Source of the DNA: Penaeus vannamei
Taxonomy: Eukaryota; Arthropoda; Malacostraca; Decapoda; Penaeidae
Assembly (NCBI RefSeq): GCF_042767895.1
Contig: NC_091578.1
Coordinates: 19,998,998 to 20,062,997, forward strand
Reading direction: 5' to 3'
Length of the DNA: 64,000 nt
The position numbers and the translations under genes are program-made. This document shows positions 12,701 to 23,060 of the stretch, one piece after another. The notes beneath the pieces were generated by a model. The model saw nothing but the letters and a program-made list of their open reading frames with translations, was not told the DNA's origin and did no database searches. Every line of letters starts with the position of its first letter. Position 1 is the stretch's first letter.

Positions 12701-15590
12701 AGTAATGATAATAAAGATGAAAATAATTATCATTTAGTCCATTTATAATGAAATCACGGCCAGAAGTAATAAAGTCGAAAAAAAAAACGGCAAAATCTAG
12801 CGTATTACAGCCTTTTGAGAGAAACGTCGGAAAAAACTTTTCGCTTTTTAATGGTAATTATGAGGATTTTAACATTAATTCAGGTAATCATGATGATTTC
12901 CCTGATGATTCCTTTATTATTGACAATAATGATGATAATTATGATGATAATGACAATGATAATGACATTAATAATGATAATAATGATAAAGTCATAATTA
13001 TAATGATAACCTTGATAATTACTGCAATAATAGCAATAATTGACTCTCTTCCAATAATTTCCATACTAATAAGGGCAATAGAAAAAATAATAACATCATT
13101 ATCATTGCCATTATAAATATTATTATTGTCATTATTATTTCTAAGATCATTATATAGATAGTTATACTGATAAAAATAGCAATAATGATTAGCATAATAA
13201 TTATTATAACTGCAATAATGATGATAATAATAATGATAATCATGATGATAATAACTATAATGATAATAATCATAAAAATGATGACAGTAATGATAATAAT
13301 GATGATAACAATTATCATTCAGTCCATTTATAATGAAATAAAGGCCAGAAGTAATAAAAAACCAAAAGTAAAAAAAAAAAAAAAACGGCAAAATCTAGCG
13401 TATTACAGCCTTTTGAGAGAAACGTCGAAAAAAAACATTTTCGCTTTTTAATGGTAATTATGAGGATTTAATTATTAATTCAGGTAATTATGATGATTTC
13501 CATGATGATTCCTTTATTATTGATAATAATGATGATAATTATGATGATAATGACAATGATAATGACAATAATAATTTTAGTGATAAAGTCATAATTATAA
13601 TGATAATCTTGATAATTACTACAATAATAGCAATAATTAACTCTATTCCAATAATTCCCACACTAATAATGGCAGTAGAAATAATAATATCATTATCAGG
13701 CATTATAATTATTATTATTGTCATTATTATTTCTAAGATCATCATTATTGCTATTATCATTATATAGATAGTTATAATGATAAAAATAGCAATAATAATT
13801 AGCATAATAATTATTATAACTGCAATAATGATGATAATAATAATGGTAATCATGATGATAATGACTATAATGATAACAATCATAAAAATGATGACAGTAA
13901 TGATAATAATGATGATAAAAATTATAATTCAGTCCATTTATAATGAAATTAAGGCCAGAAGTATTAGAATCCCATAAGCTGAAAAAACGGCAAAATCTAG
14001 CGTATTACAGCCTTTTGAAAGAAACGTCGTAAAAAAACCTTTTCACTTTTTAATTGTAATTATGAGGATTTTAACATAAACTCAGGTAATTATGATGATT
14101 TCCATGATGATTCCTTTATTATTGCCAATAATGATGATAATTATGATGATAATGACAATGATAATGACAATAATAATGATAATAATCATAAAGTCATAAT
14201 AATAACGATAATGATAATTACTGCAATAATTACCCCTCTTCCAATAATTTCCATGCAAATAATGGCAATAGAAATAATAATAACAACATTATCATTGTAA
14301 TTTTAATTATTATTATTGTCATTATTCTTTTTAAGATCATCATTGTTGCTCTTATAATTATATAAATAATTATAATGATAAAAATAGCAATAATAATTAG
14401 CATAATAATTATTATAACTACAATAATGATAATAATAATGTTAATAATGATGATAATGACTATAATAATAATAATCATAAAAATGATGACAGTAATGATA
14501 ATAACGATGATAATAATTATCATTCAGTCCATTTATAATGAAATAAAGGCCAGAAGTAATAAAATCCCACAAGTCGAAAAAAACGGCAAAATCTTGCGTA
14601 TTACAGCTTTTTGAGAGAAACGTCGAAAAAAAACCTGTTCGCTTTTTAATGGTAATTATGGGGATTTTAACATTAATTCAGGTAATTATGATGATTTACA
14701 TGATGATTCCTTTATTATTGACAATAATGATGATAATTATGATGATAATGACAATGATAATCTTGATAATTACTGCAATAATAGCAATAATTAACTCTAT
14801 TCCAATAATTTCCATACTAATAATGGCAATAGAATTAATAAAAACATCATTATCATTGTCATTATAATTATTATTATTGTCATTAGTATTTCTAAGATCA
14901 TCATTATTGCTATTATCATTATATAAAGAGTTATAATGATAAAAATAGCAAAAATAATTAGCATAATAATTATTATAACTGCAATAATGATGATTATAAT
15001 AATGATAATCATGATGATAATGACTATAATGACAATAATCATAAAAATGATGACAGTGATGACAATAATGATGATAATAATTATCATTTAGTCCATTTAT
15101 AATGCAATAAAGGCCAGAAGTAATAAAATCCCAAAAGTCGATAAAACGGCAAAATCTAGTGTATTACATCCTTTTGATAGAAACGTCGAAAAAAAACCTT
15201 TTCGCTTTTTAATGGTAATTATTAGGATTTTAACATTAATTCAGGTAATTATGATGATTTCCATGATGATTCCTTTATTATTGACAATAATGATGATAAT
15301 TATGATGATAATGACAATGATAATGACAATAATAATGATACTAATGATAAAGTCATAATTATAATGATAATCTTCATAATTGCTGCAATTATAGCAATAA
15401 TTAACTCTATTCCAATAATTTCCATACTAATAATGGCAATAGAAATAATAACATCATTATCATTGTCATTATAATTATTATTATTGTCATTATTATTTCT
15501 AATATCATCATTATTGCTATTGTCATTATATAAATAGTTATAATGATAAGAATAGCAATAATGATTAGCATAATTTTTACAACTGCAATA
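9713..15590 (+). repeat. AT-rich satellite array, forward, between RTE copies 2 and 3
   Basis: About ten units of the ~600-bp satellite in the same orientation. Core anchors can be followed through the stretch, although some units lost part of the core (near 10410 the cagtccattta anchor is absent). The unit just right of RTE copy 2 carries the ttagtgg and ccatgctgattcc variants. No coding sequence is supported. Confidence 0.93.
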
Positions 15591-16413
15591 ATAATCATCA
15601 TCATCAAAGGGGCTGACGCCGACGGGGGCGCATAGCCGCATCCACCCTTCGCTTCCACCTACGAGGATCCCTCATGGCTAGACGCCAGGCAGGGACTCGG
15701 CTCATCTCTATTTCTTCACGGCAGGTTTGATCGATCTGCCCAAGCCATGATTTCCTCGGTCGTCCCACAGGCCTCCTCCACCCAAGGTTGTCTCGAACAG
15801 AGACGACCTGATGGGCAGGATCATCCTGAGGAAAGCGAGCCAGGTGGCCATATAGCCTGAGTTGGCGATCACGGATTGTGCAGATAACAGGTCCTGTGTC
15901 AGTCTCACGGTGCAACCGTTGGTTGGACACATGGTCCCGCCAACAGTACCCCATGATCTGGCGCAAGGACCTATTACAAAAGGCTTCAAGACGAGCCTTC
16001 AAGGCACAGGACAATGTCCAGGTTTCGCTACCGTATAGCAAAACGGGTATTATCAGGGTCTTGAAAACCCGTAGCTTGGTCCTTCTGCACAAGTACCGAC
16101 ATCTCCAAATACTGTTGTTGAGAGAGTTCATGACCCCTGCTGCCAGGCCAATCCGTCTGCTGACTTCATGGTCTGACAGCCCAGAGTTATGAATTACACT
16201 ACCAAGGTATGTAAAGCTCTCTGTGACTTCAATGTCCTTGCCGCAAGCACGTACCGAATGAACAGGTTCTCCTAACAAGTCCCCAAATTCCTGGACCTTG
16301 GTCTTGGTCCAGGAGACCTCTAGACCTAAGGGCTTCGCTTCATTGCTAAATGCATCGAGAGCCGCCACTAGGGATTCCAAAGATTCAGATAGAATGGCAA
16401 CGTCATCAGTCAT
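15591..16413 (-). CDS. RTE-like LINE fragment, copy 3, open reading frame of 269 codons
   Basis: This is the best preserved of the four RTE-like fragments. The minus strand is open from an ATG at 16413 to a TGA at 15604-15606. It starts at the RT catalytic box (TDDVAILSESLE) and covers the RT thumb (FTYLGSVIHNSGLS; IPVLLYGSETWTLSC), a region with LRLYGHLARFPQDDP, and a Trp/Arg-rich end (GWRRPVGRPRKSW; DPRRWKRRVDAAM). It lacks the endonuclease and the RT palm before the catalytic Asp pair, so it cannot be an active enzyme. The ATG is probably just the residue at the truncation point followed by satellite, not a real start. The stop merges with the (TGA)n tail. It could be transcribed with the satellite, but nothing here shows that. 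Confidence 0.8.
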
Positions 16414-17441
16414 TTATAATAACTGCAATAATGATGATAATAATAATGATAATCATGATGATTATGACTATGATTATAATAATCATAAAAATGATGACAG
16501 TAATGATAATGATAAAAATTATCATTCAGTCCATTTATAATAAAATAAAGGCCAGAAGTAATAAAATCCCAAAAGTCGAAAAAACGGCAAAATGTAGCGT
16601 ATTACAGCCTTTTGAGAAAACGTCAAAAAACCTTCTCGCTTTTTAGTGGTAATTAGGAGGATTTAAACATTAATTCAGGTAATTATGATGATTTCCATGC
16701 TGATTCCTTTATTAATGACAATAATGATGATAATTATGATGACAATGACAATGATAATGACAATGATAATAATGATAAAGTCATAATTATAATGATAATC
16801 TTGATAATTATTGCAAAAATAGCAATAATCAACTCTATTCCAATAATTTCCATACTAATAATGGCAACAGAAATAATAATAACATCATTACCATTGTCAT
16901 TATAATTATTATTATTGTCATTATTATTTCTAAGATCATCATTATTGCTATTACCATTATATAAAGAGTTATAATGATAATAATAGAAATAATAATTAGA
17001 ATAATAATTATTATAAATGCAATAATGATGATAATAATAATGATAATCATGATGATAATGACTATAATGACAATAATCATAAAAATGATGACAGTGATGA
17101 TAATAACAAATTATAAATGGACAGAATTATCATTCTGTCCATTTATAATGAAATAAAGGCCAGAAGAAATAAAACCCGAAACGTCGAAAAAACGGCAAAA
17201 TCTAGCGTATTACAGCCTTTTCAAAAAAACGTCGTAAAAAAAACTTTTCACTTTTTAATGGTAATAATGAGGATTTTAACATTAATTCAGGTAATTATGA
17301 TGATTTCCCTGATGATTCCTTTATTATTGACAATAATGAAGATAATTATTATGATAAAGACAATGATAATGACAATAATAATGATAATGATAAAGTCATA
17401 ATTATAATGATAATCTTGATAATTACTGTAAAAATAGCAAT
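16414..17441 (+). repeat. AT-rich satellite array, forward, up to the first gap
   Basis: Two satellite units. The first carries the RTE-linked variants (gattatgactatga, ttagtgg, ccatgctgattcc). The second contains a perfect 18-bp inverted repeat at 17110-17149, absent from other units. The array is cut by the N run at 17442. Confidence 0.92.
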
Positions 17442-17941
17442 NNNNNNNNNNNNNNNNNNNNNNNNNNNNNNNNNNNNNNNNNNNNNNNNNNNNNNNNNNN
17501 NNNNNNNNNNNNNNNNNNNNNNNNNNNNNNNNNNNNNNNNNNNNNNNNNNNNNNNNNNNNNNNNNNNNNNNNNNNNNNNNNNNNNNNNNNNNNNNNNNNN
17601 NNNNNNNNNNNNNNNNNNNNNNNNNNNNNNNNNNNNNNNNNNNNNNNNNNNNNNNNNNNNNNNNNNNNNNNNNNNNNNNNNNNNNNNNNNNNNNNNNNNN
17701 NNNNNNNNNNNNNNNNNNNNNNNNNNNNNNNNNNNNNNNNNNNNNNNNNNNNNNNNNNNNNNNNNNNNNNNNNNNNNNNNNNNNNNNNNNNNNNNNNNNN
17801 NNNNNNNNNNNNNNNNNNNNNNNNNNNNNNNNNNNNNNNNNNNNNNNNNNNNNNNNNNNNNNNNNNNNNNNNNNNNNNNNNNNNNNNNNNNNNNNNNNNN
17901 NNNNNNNNNNNNNNNNNNNNNNNNNNNNNNNNNNNNNNNNN
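17442..17941. other. Assembly gap, 500 N
   Basis: Exactly 500 N. The second gap has the same size, so this is a fixed-size scaffolding gap of unknown true length. Satellite in reverse orientation follows immediately (attattgcagtaattat), whereas forward satellite precedes it. Confidence 0.99.
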
Positions 17942-18618
17942 AAATTATTGCAGTAATTATAAAGATTATCCTAATAATTATGGTTTATAAATTATTATCA
18001 TTGTTATTGTCATTATTATTGTCATTATCATCATAATTATCATTTTTAATAATGACTTAATGATAATAATCAAAAAAATGATGACGGGAATATAATAATG
18101 ATGAAAATTAATTATCATTCAGTCCATTTATAATGAAATAAAGGCCAGAAGAATAAAATCCTAAACGTCAAAAAAGGCAAAATCTGGGTATTGCACCCTT
18201 TTGAGAGAAACGTCAAAAAAAATCCCTTTTCGTTTTTTAAAGGTAATTATGAGGATTTTAACTTTAATTCAAGTAATTATGATGTTTTCCCATGGTATTC
18301 CTTTATTATTGACAATAATGATGATAATTATGATAAAGTCATAATTATAATGATAATCTTGATAATTATTTTAAAATGGGAAATAATTAATTTTATCTTT
18401 ATATAGATAGTTATAATGAAAAAAATACAATAATAATGGGATAAAAATTTTATTATAATTTATAATAATGAAAATAATGATAATGACTAAAATGATAATA
18501 ATCAAAAAAATTATGACAGTACTGATAATAATGATGAAAATTTATCATTTAGTCCATTTAAAAGAAATAAAGGACAGAAGAAATAAAACCCTAAACGTCA
18601 AAAACGGCAAAATCTAGC
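17942..18618 (+). repeat. Degraded satellite units between the first gap and Gypsy element 1
   Basis: The first ~110 bp read in reverse orientation, then the unit continues forward with core anchors near 18119 (cagtccattta) and 18552. This stretch has more substitutions and missing bases than other units. It ends at aatctagcgtat, the position in the unit where Gypsy element 1 is inserted. Confidence 0.85.
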
Positions 18619-18622
18619 GTAT

Positions 18623-18706
18623 TGTAGAGGTTAAGAAACCAAACGGGATTTTATTGTTTTTGGGAAACACAAGTAATGTCAGGTCAGCAGTCGTGTGGCG
18701 AATGAT
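18623..18706 (-). repeat. Gypsy 1 3' LTR, distal part
   Basis: Begins tgtagaggttaagaaacc and ends gtgtggcgaatgat. It matches the first 92 bp of the intact LTR at 34435-34526 with a few substitutions and small indels. The rest of this LTR resumes at 30745 after the LINE insertion. Confidence 0.88.
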
Positions 18707-20691
18707 TTTTCCCAAAGAATCGAATCGAAATCGAGAGAGAAGGGGGGGAAGGAAGGGGGGAAAAAGGGGGAAGGATAAGGGGGGGAAAAAAGGGATGATT
18801 TAGTGAGAGAGAAAGAGGGGGTTTTAAACCCAGCGTGGGGGTAATAGAGGGAGATAGATGACTGGAGTCGGAAAAGGGGGGGCCCCCGCGCCATCGGTCG
18901 CCGCCCCATGGCATGTTTTCCCCCCGTTTGGCGGGAACCCGGGGGCCAGTTCCGGCCCCCAAGGGTGGCCGGGCCCGGGGCCCGGCGGGTTGCGCTGGGC
19001 CCAACGGGGGAGGAGGGGGTGGGGGGCAGCCTGCCAGGCGCCATCTGCGGCTCCACCGTGCACGGACTTATCGCCCATGGCAACGGTGGTGCCCTCGGCT
19101 AACCTCGAGACTGCGAGGATGGGAGGAGGATGAAAGCGGAGGGACCGCAACGAGTCTATCCCCCCCGCCTGCGTCGATCAGAGATTTCTCTTGTGGCGGG
19201 GGGATTTCCCGGGGAGATGGTGGGGCGGTCACTCAGGGGTGGATTATCATCACTGGCCTGGCACCCCCCCCTTTTTCCGCGCGTTGGCATTTCCTTTACG
19301 AAAAAGGGGACCCGCGGTCATGGTTTTGGGGTACGAGCGGGATCCCCAATGTCGGGAACCCGGGGAACCCAGTGAGATGAGGGAAAAGGATTAGGATGTT
19401 TTGGCGTGTGGGGGAAATGAGGGGGGAGATGAGGTCTGATGCCGTCACACGGGGAAAAGGGGGTTAAAGGGGGAAGTTAATTAAAAGGGGGGATGGGGCC
19501 TTACCGGAGGGTAGTTGTTTATTGGGGGGGGTTAAAAGTTCCGTTGGAGAACGAGAACAATTTAAACTTAAAAGTTTTTAAAAAACACAAAAAAAAAAAT
19601 TTAAAAAAACTTAACTTAAAAAGAACCTAAAACACAAACAAGTTAAAACTGTAAAAGAAACAACAAAGCATTAAAAAAAAAATAATTTAAAAGAGTAAAA
19701 AAATGAAAGGAACGAAAAATGAACATTAAAAAAAATTAAAAAAAAAACAAACACAGAACAGGAGAAAGAGCCCAGCAAGGACATCCGGGGCCCGTCACAT
19801 CGGGATTTGGGGGGCCTTTGGGGGTTCCCCCACCCCAGCGTGGCTGGGAAATTTTTCGGGGGGGTTAAAACCATCAGTGGTTAAATTACTAACAACAATA
19901 AAAATTAAAAAAAATAAAACATGAGAGGGGAGAGCGAGAAAGATAGAAGGAAGTGAGAGAGTGCAAAAGGAAAAGAAGGGCTGCCAAGCTTTAAAAACTG
20001 GCTCCCAAACTCCTCACACCAACCAGAGAAAAGAGATCACGGCCTATCCCGCTTTCCCCCGTCCCTGGGTGAAGGCGCTGGAGCGCTTTTTATCCAGTCG
20101 AGGCACCATTTTACGGGGTTTGTCGAGCTGTTTACAAATCATCCATCGCCACACGAGGTTCGCGGGGGGCACCGCCGCCCTCTCGTGTAATCGGGGGCTG
20201 TTAACAAAGCGCCCCACGCCACGCCAGACCCAGCGAAGGTTTGTTCAGGGAAGATTTTGAAACTTTCGTAAAGTTCGTTTGTGCGGCGAGTATAAGTGTG
20301 AGTGGTGGGACGGAGGAGTGGGTGATGAGTGCCGAGGGAGGTGCGCTTCTGGGGAGGCAGCGCATCTGAATCGATAAAGTTGTTAAGGTCTTTTTAGCCA
20401 ATGCGGCTTTTGAAGAGGTATGATAATGAAATCTAAACATGGTTAAAAATGACACCGAGGACGGGGGCAAGAGTGTGTTATTTGAAATGGTGCTTGTAGT
20501 CTGGGCGAAAAAGTTTAGGTATATTGGGTCAAGGGGGAAGGTTTTGGGGGTTTATAAAGAGGACTTTTGTTTTTGTCGAGTTAGTTTTGAAAAGCCATTT
20601 GGCCCCCATCGAGAGATGTCAAGCTGTCGTTGATTCGTCGGACGACCCCAGCGAGCGAATGGGTTTTCAAAAAGCAAGGCGTGCAGTCGTC
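18707..20691 (-). mobile_element. LINE B, 3' part (low-quality sequence)
   Basis: This is inferred to be the downstream part of LINE B, separated from its 5' part (26725-30744) by the LINE A insertion. On the minus strand from about 20690 it reads ADDCT after a Tyr supplied by the duplicated target, then INDSLTSLDGGQMAF, a typical RT thumb region (20523-20700). Degraded RT-like reading continues to about 20040. The remainder (18707-20040) has no recognisable domain: it is GC-rich with long G and C runs at 18720-19540 and A-rich at 19550-19760. Homopolymer runs are inflated throughout, so frames cannot be trusted. The assignment rests mainly on the junction logic described for LINE A. Confidence 0.6.
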
Positions 20692-20702
20692 AGCGTAAAG
20701 TA
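20692..20702. repeat. Left target-site duplication of LINE A
   Basis: agcgtaaagta, identical to 26714-26724. In LINE B, on the other strand, it encodes part of the RT Y-A-D-D box. Confidence 0.75.
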
Positions 20703-21780
20703 CACGGGCCCCTTTCCCCCTGTGGGGGCAGAGAGAGATCACCCAATTGGCAGGCATTATTGTCACTCACTTGGCGTGATCCTCCAGAGTTAAAGCCCCC
20801 AGATTTTGAGTTTGATTTCGATATTTTTGAAAAAAACTACAAAGAGAGTTCCCAAATTTTTTCGGGGTTCGCCGCGAAATTTGGGCCGGGCCTTTTTCTT
20901 GTGTGTGCCCCACTCCCGCCCCCTTTGGGAGAGCGAGGTTAAAAACCCGGGGTTTCGGGAATTTTCCCTTTACAAGTTTGGGGCCACGCACCAAGGGGGG
21001 ACTTTTCGGTGTCTAACTTTTCCCCTTTTTTCTGACTTCCTGGTGCAGCCGGGGCCTGGGGGAAACGTTGTTTTTCCAAACATTCGCCTGGGCTGCGGGA
21101 TGATCACAAATCCCTTGTAGCGGGATTGGGGTGCAGAAGCGTTTACCCCCCCCAAAAACTCCGAGTTCAGCCCACCCAGGGGGATCTCCTGTCCTGGGGG
21201 TGCTGAAGGGTCGAGTGTGGGGATCAGAGTTTTTGTGGGGCCCTTTCCCAGACCTCCCCCAGAGAGGAGGTAAAAGATCCCCCCCAAAAGGGGGACCAAT
21301 CTTTTTCCCAACTTCAAATGACCACCACAAAATGAATCAAATGGCATTTCCCCACCCTTTTCAAGGCTGCGGGGGGGCGAAAAAAACCCCAAAAAGCGGG
21401 CCCGAACTTTGTCCGGCCGGGCGGGAACCCGAGAAAGGGACAAGACAGAAACACCAACCAAAAAGTCTGTCCATGCACACCAGACTGAGGGAAGCCTAAA
21501 CTCCCCTCAGAACTCCCTCAGTCAAAAAGGGGCTCCAGCTGTACCAGCCAAAACAGCTGCCCCATTTCCCAAAAGGGCCCTTTAAAACCCCCTTTGAAAA
21601 GGGGGAGGGGGAAGCGACGAAGGGGGGAAACTGACTCGGGAAGAAGAGGCAAACCCCCCGTCGACTAACGCGGTTTGGTCAAAAAAAACTGAAGACTTGA
21701 CAATGCATACCAGCTTGAAAGGCTTTGGGAAAAGAAGGAAAGAAATGTGAGATTATCAATCCAAATTTTCCCCAGAGATA
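20703..21780 (+). other. LINE A 5' region without a recognisable gene
   Basis: GC-rich sequence with many long G, C and A runs. Several short ORFs on both strands have no family features and overlap each other. By position it is the 5' UTR and possibly the start of ORF1 of LINE A. Confidence 0.5.
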
Positions 21781-23055
21781 AAGGGCAGGGATCATTCCCC
21801 CAAAGACAAAGCCACCATGAACTTCCTGCAGGAAATCAAGGTGCTAAAAGATGGGAGGAAGGTGTGTATCTCACCCCCGACCCCCCAAGAGAAAAAGTCC
21901 AAGATGGTCCCTATTTGGGTTTTTCCACGGGGTTTTTGGGACGTGGGGGGATCACGTCTCCCCCACAAGTGGGGGGGCTTCCCGCATGACCAAAGGGAAG
22001 CTCCAACCAGGAAAGCCCTTTGGTTACCCTCAAGGGAGCCCCAATCACCACCCTTGATCTGGGTAACTGGGGCTCATCAAGCTCAGGACATAGGGCCAGA
22101 CCCCTTTGAGGTGTTTCACGTCCCAAAAAATTTGGGCATCACCGGGCCCAAAATTTGAAAGGGCCCAAAACCCAAAATGTGGGGGAAAGGAGGCAACGAA
22201 AGGAATTTGGAAAGGGACACAAAGATGGCCAGGACACAACAGCCAAGTGTCCAAACTGTGCCAAAAAGCATCATGCCTGGAGCCTGGCTTGCTCTGACAG
22301 GAAACAGGCAGTGATAAAAAAGCAAGAGCTAGCCAAAAAGCGTCCTGACTTTGTCCCTGCGCCCCCAGGCACCTATGGGGCCAAAACAAAAAACAAAATA
22401 AAAAAGAAGACTCCCCGACCTCATAAGAGGAAGGAGTCGCCACCACAGAGAAAATTGGATACCTCTAACAGAGAGGAATTCCCCAAGCTTGCTAGTGGCA
22501 AAACAACAAAAAAGAACCAAAGGGAAAAAGGTTCAAAGTCCACAGCAATGGTCCCCCTAGTAGATGATAATCTTTTCTTTGGCGACAAAAGATATGACTC
22601 TCCTGTTGAGTGCTGTAGTTTCTACAGTAGCAACAGCCTTGGGGAGAACCAGTGAGGAGGCGGAGAAAGCAGTGCAGGTCGCCATGACGGCTATGACCCA
22701 AACTGTGGCAGCTCTGAAGGGAAGGAAGCTAGAAGCCTCCAAACCGATAACGAGCAGCGCTCCCCTCCCTAAATCCTCGGATGGCAGGCTAGCTTCAAAA
22801 GAAACATCACATAAACCCCCAGCTAGTCTGTCAGGACAGGCTGAAACTGTGCAGCAGGCCGAGTCTGTACAGCCAAAGTCTCGTCCTCCGACCCGAGGTG
22901 ACACTTCCAACCTAGGCCCTACACCCCTCAGTAAGGCCTTAACCGGAGTGTCTGACTTAGAGGAAGTTGTACAATCCTCAATCAACGAGGATCTGTATTT
23001 ATTTGATGCCACCAGCACTGGGGCATCGGAAGATGAAGCAAGTGACACTGAGTAA
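21781..23055 (+). pseudogene. LINE A ORF1 (gag-like, zinc knuckle protein), frameshifted
   Basis: An ORF1-type RNA-binding protein that would coat LINE RNA. Its frames are scattered: 21817-22158, 22155-22655 and 22564-23055. A degenerate Cys/His motif lies near 22108-22150, and a clear CCHC knuckle, CPNCAKKHHAWSLAC, is encoded at 22246-22292. The C-terminal part (from about 22600) has an Ala/Thr-rich helix (EEAEKAVQVAMTAM), then a Ser/Pro-rich linker and an acidic tail ending EDEASDTE. The stop is at 23053-23055, and ORF2 starts 5 nt later. The many frame changes before 22200 coincide with inflated homopolymers, so some are probably consensus errors rather than real mutations. The true start cannot be placed. 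Confidence 0.7.
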
Positions 23056-23060
23056 CCATC

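Noticed and set aside
18824..19394. Overlapping GC-rich ORFs that could be a host gene
   Set aside because: The frames overlap on both strands, homopolymers are inflated, no domain is seen, and the position is inside LINE B.
22155..22655. Host zinc-finger gene
   Set aside because: The Cys/His motif, the acidic tail and the following endonuclease-RT ORF identify it as LINE ORF1.
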